DNA of 64,000 bases from Circinella minor (taxonomy: Eukaryota > Mucoromycota > Mucoromycetes > Mucorales > Lichtheimiaceae). Under the pieces are notes generated by a model, which was not told the origin of the DNA, did not search any database, and was given only the letters and a program-made list of their open reading frames with translations. The position numbers and the translations under genes are program-made. The DNA lies in the NCBI GenBank assembly GCA_016758965.1, contig JAEPRB010000195.1, positions 1 through 64,000 on the forward strand. The letters are read 5' to 3'. This document shows, one piece after another, positions 48,897 to 60,500 of this stretch (the stretch's first letter is position 1; each line of letters starts with the position of its first letter).

Positions 48897-49216
48897 TTTA
48901 TTTTAATTACTGTTTGTTCTTTTTATTTTTATTTTATTTTGTTAATGTATGCGTTTGTCAAGTTGTCTCTCAAAGAGTTTATACTCTTTTGTGTTGTTGT
49001 TACTGTTTGATTTCAATTTAGAAAAGTGAAGGACGAATCTTTAATCTTTATTTTTTAATCTTTATATATTTAAAAATAAAAAAAATAAAAAAATAAAAAA
49101 AGGAAAACTAATATTAATAATAATACATATATTATATATAGAATACAACATAAATTTAAAAATATACACAGATTGGGGAGGGGGGGCAAAAAAAAAGTTA
49201 TAATCCTTTCTTCTTC
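48897..49216. other. short spacer
   Basis: The 320 bp between two minus-strand genes carry the promoter of the TPR-like gene and the 3' end of the F-box/LRR gene. AAATAAAAAA-type runs are present and nothing else is distinct. Confidence 0.5.
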
Positions 49217-50596
49217 CTACCAATAATGTAATGTCAATCCTTCAATAGTTTCACGATCATTATGAATAGTGGCTATAACACGATGTTGACTATGATTAAA
49301 TTCACGTATTGATTGTTTAGAAATAATACTGGATGGTTTGGATCGTAGTGTAGATGTATTTGATTCAGTATAAAATGACATATATGTATCCATTTCATCA
49401 TAATCTTGAGTAAATGTGATATGTTTAAGAGAAGGTAAAATAACCACTAAATCTCTTAGAAATTGAATCGACATATCAGTGGATAGATCATGAATCACAA
49501 AAAATTCAATAGGTGTAGAATATAATCGACCTTGAGCAAAATCCACCATAGCTTGAGCTACAGGCATTGATACCGCCAATCGTGCTAATGTTTTATTTTC
49601 CCATAATGCCTTGGCCACACGATATGGATCTAAATCCATACAATAACCAAGATCCAAATGTCGTAAATAACGGGCACTTCTTCCAACCAAAAACATTTCA
49701 GCTGTAGGTGCCGTACAAGTTGTTTTGGCCAAACTAAGATATTGTAAATTGATATTGAATCGTGCCATGGTTGATAAACCAGTATCTGTGATATAAGCAC
49801 ATCCAGTTAAATCCACTTCTTTGACACGAATCTTGCCAAATTTAGCTAATGCCATAAGGGATCCATCTTTAATTGTTTCATTATAACGTACAGAAACAGA
49901 AGCCAAATTATCACAATGATCAGCAAATGCAGCTAATCCACGTTCACCACCTCCTGCACCTGTTCCCAATGAATCCAATCTGAGATATTGTAATTGAGGT
50001 AAAGCAGGTGCTAATGCTAATAATAAATCATCTGATATATAATCACAATAAGATAAGTCAAGTGCTCGTAAATGGGGGAAAGTAAATTGATAAGAGTTTG
50101 CTGTGTTGATTTGAAGAGAGTGGGTGGATAAAAAATTGGTTTTGGATAAATTCAAAATTTGTAAATTAGGTGTATAACGTATTAAATATTCAAAAAAATA
50201 AGGTCGTACGTTTTCATATAAAGATTCTTCCATTTCTGTCAAGTTGAGTTGAGTGACTTGGTGAGCTACTTGTTCTGGTCGAACATCAGGTAATAGATCA
50301 ATGAACCGATTGAATAAATGTAAAGCACCATGTAAATAACCATTGTCAAATCGAGGTATACGCCAAAGTTGTTTGTTGCAAATGGTATTGAAATGATGAT
50401 TGACAAGTGCACATGAAGCTATAGTTGTTGAATCAAGATGAGGTATAATATATTCAAAGGCTTTATTTATATTTTCGACTTGTTGTTGTTGGTCAGAAAA
50501 AAGAGGCACACCATCAGTAAATATAAGGGGATCGAACTTTTTTACTTGACTCCAAGTATTATTATTATTATTATTATTATAGTTGGTATGATACAT
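49217..50596 (-). CDS. F-box/leucine-rich-repeat protein
   Basis: 459 aa, single exon, start ATG at 50596. An N-terminal Asn run is followed by an F-box-like segment (about residues 44-85: INKAFEYIIPHLDSTTIAS, CALVNHHFNTICNKQLWR). Leucine-rich repeats of the cysteine-containing/F-box type follow: LQILNLSKTNF, LRALDLSYCDYISDDLL, LQYLRLDSLG, VKEVDLTGCAYITDTGL, LQYLSLAKT and LRHLDLGYCMDLDPYRV. It is probably the substrate-recognition subunit of an SCF ubiquitin ligase, with Skp1 bound by the F-box. The substrate is unknown. The absence of introns is unusual next to intron-rich neighbours. Confidence 0.88.
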   Translation of the reverse strand: MYHTNYNNNNNNNTWSQVKKFDPLIFTDGVPLFSDQQQQVENINKAFEYIIPHLDSTTIASCALVNHHFNTICNKQLWRIPRFDNGYLHGALHLFNRFIDLLPDVRPEQVAHQVTQLNLTEMEESLYENVRPYFFEYLIRYTPNLQILNLSKTNFLSTHSLQINTANSYQFTFPHLRALDLSYCDYISDDLLLALAPALPQLQYLRLDSLGTGAGGGERGLAAFADHCDNLASVSVRYNETIKDGSLMALAKFGKIRVKEVDLTGCAYITDTGLSTMARFNINLQYLSLAKTTCTAPTAEMFLVGRSARYLRHLDLGYCMDLDPYRVAKALWENKTLARLAVSMPVAQAMVDFAQGRLYSTPIEFFVIHDLSTDMSIQFLRDLVVILPSLKHITFTQDYDEMDTYMSFYTESNTSTLRSKPSSIISKQSIREFNHSQHRVIATIHNDRETIEGLTLHYW

Positions 50597-50749
50597 TATA
50601 AATATTATTTTTAATAGTGGAGAGACAAGAAAATAAATGAAAAAGGAAAAAAAGGAAACACTTTTTTTTTTCTTTCTCTTCTTTCTTTCTTTTACTCACA
50701 CACAATCACATTTATATATATTTCTTTGCTCAGCATATCATGAATCAGG

Positions 50750-51528
50750 TGGGTAAACTTGTTTTTGGCTCAGCATGAATATCCTCTTTCTCTTTCTCTT
50801 TCTCTTTCTCTCTCACTTTTAATATTTTAACCTTTTTTTTTATATGTAATACAGGGTGATAATAATATGTTGCACCAAACATCACATACTTCAAACGTCA
50901 TTAATAAAAAGAAAATAACAAAAGTTTCAAAACTTTTACCAGAAGAACGTATTATTCTTAAAGAATTTGATCTTTGGGAAGTGAAAGTACATCAACTCAA
51001 ACAAGCGAAACGTTATATACAAAAAGTAAAAACTTTTTTTTTTATATATTATATATATAATTTTATTATAACTTTTTCATATATAAATTTAATATATTTT
51101 AAAAGGGTGAAGAAGTAGAACTCAAAAAACATATTCAATATTGGCGATCAGCATGTCAGGTAAAAAAAAAAAAAAAAAAAAAAGAGAGACAAGCTATTCA
51201 AATTTCATTTTTTCATATATTTGTGTGTTTTATATAAATATAGGATATTGCAATGGCACTTGTTCCAGCTGTTTTACAAGATCAACAACAATCATCATTA
51301 TTATCATGGGGATATGATGATGGATATGAATGTGATTCATCATCTCTTGAAGAACAAGCATCTTTTTATAATGATGACTTGTATCATGGAGTACAAAAAA
51401 ATATGAAAAATGAACAAGAAAAAGAAAATGATGATGATACTCATGATATGACATTATTATTATCTAAATTACGTATTGATCCCCAACTTATTCATTATTC
51501 TATTGAAACAGGGGAATTCTATGATTAA
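50750..51528 (+). CDS. probable Swi5-Sfr1/Mei5-type recombination mediator subunit
   Basis: 172 aa. Exons: 50750-50758, 50855-51025, 51106-51159, 51244-51528, all in phase. The first coding exon is only nine bases (Met-Asn-Gln). A basic N-terminus precedes a long helix (LLPEERIILKEFDLWEVKVHQ) and a conserved-looking core, HIQYWRSACQDIAMALVPAV, where the K/Y-W-R-x-x-(S/C)-Q pattern recalls the Sfr1/Mei5 C-terminal domain. The tail LRIDPQLIHYSIETGEFYD resembles the end of that family. Sfr1 with Swi5 stabilises Rad51/Dmc1 filaments. The assignment rests on short motifs, so another small nuclear coiled-coil protein is possible. Confidence 0.5.
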
Positions 51529-51806
51529 TTCCTCTTTCACTATTGCTTGTTCTGTGTTTCTTATGTATAAATTTTTATGTACGTAAAAAAAAGAAAAAAA
51601 TTGGAGGGTATATCAATTGAATAAATCTCTAAAATAATAATAATAATAATAATAACAATAATAATAATAATAACAAAAAAAAAAAAAATTGGGGAGGGGA
51701 AAAAATGTAATTGATCAAAAATTGTGTGTTTGTTAAAAGAATAATAATAGATTTTACATGAATACGTACAACAAATAAAAGAAAAAAAAAAGAAACTGTA
51801 TTTTTT

Positions 51807-54800
51807 TTACACATTATTGTCACCATGATGACGGTAAGGATGAGAAGGATGATAATCATTATTATTATCATTTATATCATTTTCATCTTCATCGTCATCC
51901 TCTTCATCTTCTTCTCTATCTGTATCACTTTCATCATCTTCTCTATTTCCAAGTGCACCAATACTTCGAATTCTTGTAAGTACATTATTAATGGTTGATG
52001 TAGGAGGCTGTGATTGACTTCCACCATTTCCTGGTCCTCCATTCGTTGTAGGACTTGTAGCATCTTTTATAGATTCCTCACGATCATGTCGACTTTCAAA
52101 ATCACGTCTTCCATAAAATGATCCACCATATATAGAATCACGCCCTGCTAAAGAATGAGCAATAGATTGTGGTCTTGTAGCAGGTGTTACCCATGACAAT
52201 GGATCCATCATATTACTAGATGGTGTCTGTTGTTGTGAATGATGATTATGCATGATTTCGTGTGGATAATCACTGACAATAGGAATAGGTGTTGGAGGAG
52301 TAATACGTCCATTCATATGATGACTGTCATTCGTAGGTAATTGAATATTGCCCTCATCTTGTTCATTAGGTTGTTTAACGTTTTCACGTAAAGCAAATGG
52401 TAATGGGATCTCTTTAATAGCTCGATAATGACCACAATTATTTAAATGCTAAAAAGATATAAAAAATAGAGTAAGTAAACTAAAAAAAAAAAAGTAATTT
52501 GAATAATTATTTGAATATATTACCTCATTTTCCAATCTAAAAACATTCCATTGTATGCGTCGATATCCTTCAAAAGCAGCTAATATGAATCCAAGAATAG
52601 CTCCATTTAATCTTCGTATTTGTATAAAATTCATTATCCATGCAAATCGTAATATAATATCAATAATACAAGCAATATAATAAAAGCCTCGTTTAAATAC
52701 TAATTCATCACGTAGAAATAAATGTTGACTATTAGGTTGACCTAATCCCCAATCCATTTTAATATCCCATGTCGTAGTATAGGTAGAATTAACAATACAA
52801 GTCAAAATCATAATGATATCCATTGTTTTACTCGCTAAATAAAAATAATAATAATTTAAATGGGGTTAATGGCTTTTTTTTTGATACATAAATAAATTGT
52901 TCAAAAAAAAAAAAAAGATCAAGTTACTTACGATACATTCTTCGAATACCACCTATTACAGTAGCTAATATACTTGTTGCATATTTAGCAGCATTATATA
53001 AATGAACATTTTCATTTGAATCTTTATAACGTCGTAAACATTGTAATAAACGCCACCAAGGTGGAAGTGATGCAATTAATGGTGTATACCATACTAAAGC
53101 AATATTACAATTTGATTCTAGATATATAATAATAAGATTATTAAAAATTTTATAAATATTTATTTCTTTAAAAGAATTTTTTGTTAAATAACTTACGTAA
53201 ATCAGTCCATTGCCAAGAATAAGCACAAAAGAAATATGATAAAGTCCAAAAAGAATAAGCAAGACTATTTAATTCATCAGCAATAAAGAAATCACGAAAT
53301 TCAACTCGGAAACAACCACTTAGGAAAATACGTCCCTAAATAATAATAATAATAATAATAATAATTTAGTTTAGTTAAAGTTTTTTGTTTGCAATATATA
53401 TATATATATGAAATAATTTAGTGAAGTTACCAAAGCGATACCAAGCCATTTTCGAGCAGAACAATATAAAATATCAAATGGACAAAATACAATTGCCATT
53501 AAAATAACAAATAATATCAATGGACATAATTCAGAAGGTATTGATGGAGCAAATAATTCTGTAAAATCAATATACATAATTACTGATTGTATCAATAACA
53601 TAAATGCTGGTAACTATAAACATATCCAACGAAGAAAAAAATGGATAATAAGATGAGTCATTGTTTTATAAACAAACAGTAAGTTTAAAAAGACGTTTCA
53701 TGCAAAATTGCGCGCAATGTTGTTATTTGTTATTGTTATGTCATGTAAGTTTTTCTTTTCGGGAATAAGAGGGTTGTATTATGCAAGGGGGGAGAAATAG
53801 AAGGGAGGAATGGAAAGGGGAGAGGTTTATATAAAAACTTACTTCTCCGAATTGATGATAATTCAAATTATGCCTTGGATCCAATTCAAAAATAAATTTA
53901 TAGCTTATCCGACTTCGATGCCATATGATTAAGTTCGTTGAAAATCCCAAACAAAATAAAATAGGTAGTGCAAAACATGCATAAATTTGTAAATTTGTTT
54001 GAATATTCGGAAGTTGTTTACCAGTTTTTGGTTCGAATCCTATTATTATTATTATTATTGTTTAATAATGAGTTTATGTAAATGATGACATCAATTAAAC
54101 TTTGAATTTTTTTTTCTTGGCATTTTTTCTATTTCTATTTCTATTTGTAATTCCTTAAATTTAAATATATAAATGTATTTTTTTTTACCTAATTGACAAG
54201 ATCTTAAAAGTAGTATTAAAGCCATACCAAGATATAAACCAATACGTAATGTTGTTGAATTGTAGTCCTAATAATAATTGACAGTAATAAACAATAAATA
54301 AGTATACAAATGAAAAAGTAATGTATGTGTATGTGTATGTATTAAGAGGTAAAGAAGAAATTCGGGGGGAAGGGGGGGTGGAAGGTAAATGAATGCATAA
54401 AGGGGGTTTGTAGGGGTCGGGAAAAGGTATTATTAATGTGCTTCCTTTGATTTGTGTTACCTCTTGTTTTTCAGGTACACGTAATTTACGCATACCTCTA
54501 CGACGATGTCCATCAGCAAATTCATTAATATAAAGTGTCTACAATAAATAATTTGATATTATTATAAAATTGTTGCTATCGTTATACAATATCAATATTT
54601 ATTTACCTCGGTTTCTTTAATAATACTATCAAGTTCAGTAGATGTAACCCAATGATATTTTTTTACTCTTTGTAAATACAATGGACTTGCTTTCCATCCA
54701 GCAGTCTAGTAAGATAAAACATAATCAAGTAATGAGAGAAGAGAATGAAATAAATTTAGTATAAGCTCAAATGATAAATTAAAATGTCAAAGTATAATAA

Positions 54801-56447
54801 ATCAACCTTGTCAAACTTTTTCATGATTTTGTGAAACCCTGTTTCGTTTAGAACCTATAAATTTGTTAGGGGAGATTTTTTTTTTGGGGGGGGGGGATTA
54901 ATTGGTTACACTTTTCTCTCCATTTTTTTTTCACTTATGACAATATTTACCTTGTAGGAACGTAAAAATTCTAAACTACGATAATATTCTGTCAATGCTT
55001 TTTTTAATCTACTTCTTGCGACCTTATTTTAGAAAAATAGTAGAATAAAAAATGTCAATGATTATCTTTTTTTAAGTTTAAAACAAAACAATGATAAAAA
55101 TAACAAAATAAAAACATGAGTGTATTTATTTTTCTCTTTCTCTCAGGTGATAAAACAAAAATGAAAATAATTACACTGTAGCTAACATGATGATCGGCGG
55201 AGTAATCTATTGTTGATGACATTTGTGGTAAATGTAAAGGAATTCTACTAGCGTCATGGTTACTAGATTTGTTACGATGGTGACCAGTAATCCAATCAAA
55301 CCATCCTCCTTGAGAATTTTGTTCTTGTCTATTATTATTACTATTAAATCCATTAGGTAATGGAACACCATAGCCATTTTGTTGTTGTTGATGACGATGA
55401 TGATCTTCAGCATCCTAATATAAAAATTAATGGTTTTGCATTAGAAATATATATATATATATATATGTAACAATTCTTGATTTTTTTTTTTTTACCTCTA
55501 TTTCAAGTAATCGACGGCCATACTCGGCAATCAATTGCATTTGAATTTTGAGTGCTTCTAGTTTAGTTCTAGCTTCAATCTCCTTTTCTGATTTTTTTTT
55601 TTAGAAAATGAATACATTTTTGTTTGTTTGTTATTATATGAATAAATACCAATAATTAAATAATAATAATAAAAGGACGATCAATTTTTATTTTTCTATT
55701 TATTCTTACCATCATAAAATCTAGAAACTTTGTCTAATTCACCATTAAGAATAGCAAAAAATACACGTTCAGCTTCACTTGCATGTAAAAGTGCCTCATC
55801 TAATATAGATAATGTTGCTGAACTATTGATAGAAACTATATTAATAAAGAAAAAAAGTTAATACTTTATAAAAGTAGCTCGATTTGGAATTTTATTACCA
55901 CAAGTAAATTTATTATTATATTCTACCACCCCTCAAAGAATAATATATATATATATATATATATGTACCTGGTCGTGAATGAACTCTAGCTAATTCAGTA
56001 TCGTCTTGATTGAATCGAGAAGATATTCTACGAATGAGAGAATGTGGAAATGATTGCTGTCGATGTAATGGAGGATTTTCATTTAACCATGCTGAATTAG
56101 TATTATCTACATTCCATGGCCAACGCCATTCATTAGTTGCAGCAGTATCTTGTTTATAAAGAGTAGGCCTCGGTGGTGGTTGTTCAGTATCACTGTCAGG
56201 ATCAACTACGCCCTGAAATGCATGGTCAAGTTCAATAGCCGCTTTACGTTCGTTTGCTTTCCGAAACTGATGGTTTTTTATTTTAGTTTTTTTTTTTTTT
56301 TTACATTATTATATTGCTAAGCAAAGAAAAGAAGTTATTATTTACCTTGTCAACAGCTTTAAGTCGTTTCTTAAGTCCTTTATAATTAATATAGGCTTTT
56401 CTCCATTCAGGTATACTTTCACTTTCTAAATACTTTGCAAATTTCAT
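51807..56447 (-). CDS. syg1: SPX-EXS phosphate exporter (Syg1/XPR1 family)
   Basis: 963 aa, 16 exons: 56447-56346, 56266-55969, 55835-55710, 55587-55496, 55414-55175, 55022-54951, 54854-54807, 54705-54607, 54538-54461, 54267-54189, 54039-53843, 53613-53431, 53335-53197, 53117-52932, 52834-52524, 52448-51807. The SPX domain starts at the first Met (MKFAKYLESESIPEWRKAYI, NYKGLKKRLKAV) and resumes with LDKVSRFYDEKEIEARTKL, RLKKALTEYYRSLEFLRSYK and LNETGFHKIMKKFDK, which bind inositol pyrophosphates. A Gln/Asn insertion interrupts it. Membrane helices and the EXS domain follow: LFCPFDILY-type FCPFDILYCSARKWL, CFRVEFRDFFIADELNSL, PPWWRLLQCLRRYKDS, TWDIKMDWGL, LRFAWIMNF and FRLENE. The disordered tail has acidic runs. 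The family exports inorganic phosphate from the cytosol. Confidence 0.95.
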
Positions 56448-57501
56448 GACATGAAAATAACAAAATATAGATATAGATATAGATATATATTATATTATAT
56501 TATTTATAAATTAAAGAAGGATAGAGAGAAGGGAGGGGGATTATATATATAATGTATTATGATTTACAACAAATAAAATAATAAGAATAATAAAAGAAAG
56601 GGAAAAGAAAAAAGAAAAAAGAAGAAAAAATATGTTTCCACTTTTTTGAACTTTTTGATATATATCCAAAAAAAAAAAAAAAATTACGGAGAAAAAAGAG
56701 GTCAAATCGGTGTCCTCGGCTAACAAAGGTAAAAAAGAAACTCTTTTCACTTTTTTTTATATATTTTTATTTTTTGATCCCCCGAATTATTTCTTTCTAC
56801 CAAAAAAAAAAAAAAAAAAAAGTCTAAAAGAAGTTGTTGAATTATATAACAAGAAGAAGAAGAAAAAAAAAGGTTTTGAATACAATAACATTGAACCTAT
56901 TATGCTCGCACGTGTTCCATTTTCAGTGTTGTCATTGATTCAGTTTACTATAATAATAATAACGCGCCTCTTTTTTTAAGGGGGGAGGGGATGAGGTAAA
57001 AGAATGAAAAGGAAGTGGACTCTTATAAATTTATAACAACAAATATTCTACATATATATCAAAGTTATAGTAATAATAATAATAATATATAAATATATTT
57101 AAAGTTCTTATAATAAAGAATAAAGATCACCTGAATTATATATATATACAAAGAAAACTCGATTTTTTTTTTTTTTTTTACAGAATCATAAAGTATTAAT
57201 GGTACGTATTGAGAATGTATGTGCCACATTTTTTTTTTCTCAGGGCAAAATCAAATGCATATGTCTGCTGCTTGTTGCTGCAAGTTGTTATTTTTCCCCT
57301 TAATAAATCATTTCCCCTGCCCCCCCCCAAAAAATAAATAAATGCTTTTTTGATTCACCGCACGTGACAACTCTCGATTCATTCACCGCAATTTTTTTTT
57401 TTATATCTCTCAGTAATGTGTGTGTCTGTGTGCCTGTGTCGTGTCGTAAAATAGTTTCTTCTTTTTTTTTTTTGCATATTTTTTATTATATTTATAACAA
57501 A
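56448..57501. promoter_or_regulatory. divergent promoter between Syg1/XPR1-like and DIS3L genes
   Basis: 1.05 kb AT-rich spacer. Two CACGTG E-boxes occur, at 56909-56914 and 57361-57366. CACGTG is the core bound by Pho4-type bHLH factors of the phosphate response and also by Cbf1/USF-type factors. A C-run at 57321-57328 and (ATA)n stretches are present. A short in-frame stretch at 56710-56979 is Lys-rich low complexity and I do not accept it as a gene. Confidence 0.4.
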
Positions 57502-60500
57502 ATGCCAGATCTTGTTTATTATGATAAAACGGAACGTTCATTTTTTAGAAAAACTCGTAGTAATGCTATTGTTAAATTAGTACGAGAACGTACGTAAATT
57601 ATTATTCTAATTTCATTTTAAAATAAAATAAAAAACATAATGAAAATCTGATCTTTTTTTTTGTGTGTGTGTGTTTTAGAATATTTACGTGGCGACATTC
57701 CTTGCATGTCAGAACAATGTCCTTCAATACCACCTTGTCAACGTGTGTTAGATATTAATACAAACAATCCGAAACATGAAGGATTATTAAGTGCTCATGC
57801 TGACCATTATGTGATTCCAGACATGTCGGCAAGTAATATTTTATTTATTTTTGGGGGGAGGAAGAGGGAAAACACTTAAAAGCAGGAGATAAAACTTTGG
57901 GGGGGGTGTAGGGAAGGGGAATTGAATTGAATGATATGTTTGCTTTTATTGACGCGAGTTTCCTATCTAAAAAAAAATATGTCGTTCTCACATATTAATA
58001 ATGAATACTAAAACCATTTCCCTTTTGAATATATTTTTCTCTCGAACACTCTCCCTCCTCCCCCAAAAATAAAAATAAAAAATAAAAATAGATTATAATG
58101 CGGTACCTCGAAATTTTGGAACAAGAAGAACTTACTGGGATTATTCTAAGTCAAACGATTATTACTTCGGTAATTGTACTATATATTTTTATATAAGGAT
58201 GATTATGGAGAAAATATACACGTATACTCTTTCTTTCTATCTCCAAAAATGTTTTTATGGTGTATGGATAAATAATTATTTTTATTTATTTGTTAGTTAC
58301 AACAACATGATAAATTACGAACCTATCGTAAATTACGACAAATCATTAATGACACGCGACGAAATAGTGTTGTGTTTTATAATGAAGTATTTGCAGATAC
58401 GCGTGTTCCAAGATTAGCAGGTGAAACTGCTTCTGAACGTGATTGGCGGGCATTATGTAGAATGGCGAATTGGTATAGCCATCATCTCGGGAAACCTATT
58501 GTATTACTTTCCGAAGTAAACTCCACCTTAAATAATAATAATAATGACGATGATGACAATCAAGGTTTAGTGACTGTACGCACCATGAAACAATATATTG
58601 ATCAATATTGGGGTCAGCATACACTTTTACAAAATTTAGCTCAAGTTTTGGCTGAGGCTGTTTTGGAAGATGACCTTGAAAGGATCCGGGTCACATCTAG
58701 TGGAAAGAAATCGGAACCTGCCGTCTCTGGCTACACAGAGGTAAAAAATAAATAAATTTGGATTTGGGGATTAAGAGAGTGAGAAAGAAACCAACAATAT
58801 CATTTTATAAAATATATGTAAAATAGTATAAACCAATGGAAGAATTAGAAGCTGGGATCAAATCATCAAGATATTTTTCTGGTACTTTAAGATGTAGATC
58901 TGGTACTCGAGATACTGGTTATGTCAATGGAGGTCAAAAATTAGAAAAAGATATCTTGATTATTGGTTCCGAAAATATCAACCGTGCAGGTAACTTTCAA
59001 AATAAAATTGGGGGGGGGGATGAAAAAGGGCGTTTTTATTTGTTAGTTTGATTGTATTACTTGGGTACATTTATATTCTATTTACACATTATGCAAATAG
59101 AAAATCATACTTAATTTGTTATTAATTTTACTTTTTGTTTATATGTTTTGGGTCAGTGCATGGGGATATGGTCGTCGTGGAGCTTTTATCAGAAAATAAT
59201 TGGACAACAACTTCAAGCAAAATAGCATATGGTGGAAGTACAGAAGATGGTAATAAAAAAAGTCACTCTTTACATATTTATTGATGTCTACACATGATCC
59301 CTCACACACACTCTCTCTCTACTCAAAATTACTAACATAAAGGGATGTGGGATTTTTGTTATTAAGAATACGAAGAAACTCGATTGACAAGAAATATCAA
59401 TACAACACATCCAACGGGTCGAGTTATTGGTATCCTAAATCGAAATTGGCGTTCCTATGTTGCAACAATTCAAGAGGATACACCAAGTAATGGATTATTT
59501 CATTTGGCTATTCCTTTGGATTCTGTCATTCCTAAAATTAGATTAAGACATCATGATGTTAAATTAATTCAAAATCAACGTATTGTTGTTCGTATCGATA
59601 GTTGGTAAGTGAGTCTTTTATTATTATTATTTTTTGGTATCTCTCTAATCAGTTGATTTTATAATTCTCCTAAACTTTTTTTTTCTCTTTTCTTGTTATT
59701 ATTGTTGTTAATTCTTCTCTAAATTTCTGGAAATGATAACTTTAGGCCTACTTCATCACAATATCCAAATGGGCATTATGTCCGATCTTTAGGTATTGTG
59801 TATTTTTTTTTTGGGGGGGGGGCGAGTATGAAGAGGGAAGAAAAATGAGATCATTATTTAAATATCATGTATATATTCTAGGTCCAATCCATCAACTGGA
59901 TACGGAAATCTCGGCGATTCTTGTGGAACACGGGATTTCAGTTTCACAGGCATCTCAAGGTTTTAGTGAAGCATCATTAAAAGAAATGCCTGAAGATACA
60001 GTAGCAACACCATGGAAACCTGAACCGGTAAGAACAAAAAAAGTATCCTAATTCTATGTAAAATATGTACTATCCATATATATACATGTGTGTGTGTGTG
60101 TGTGTGTGTGTAAAAGCTATTGCTACGTTTAATAAGGTAATATTAATTAATGATTCTCCATTTTATTCATTTCCCCCATTTTATGCAGAATGAGATCGCA
60201 AGACGAAAAGATTTACGATCACTCACTGTTTTTAGGTAATTGTATACCACAAAAAAAGAAAAGAAAGTAATATAGTAGATCACATTATGCTTGTTTTTGT
60301 TCAACTTTTCTATGCGCATATTTCCTTTTTTTAATTTTTTATTTACTTTGATTATTAATCCTCATTATTTAATTGATAAAATATAGTATTGATCCTCCTA
60401 ACTGTCAGGATATTGATGGTAAATATATTTATATGTTGTTACTGTTGAAACACAAAACTTTAAAAAAAAAAGAAGAATTGATCTTAATATGAGAAAAAAT

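Noticed and set aside
54031..54042. GTTCGAATCC resembling a tRNA B box
   Set aside because: It lies at the start of an in-phase exon of the SPX-EXS gene (Gly-Phe-Glu-Pro) and no A box or cloverleaf fits.
56710..56979. Lys-rich open frame upstream of DIS3L
   Set aside because: It is dominated by A-runs and the encoded peptide is low complexity; it lies in a divergent promoter.
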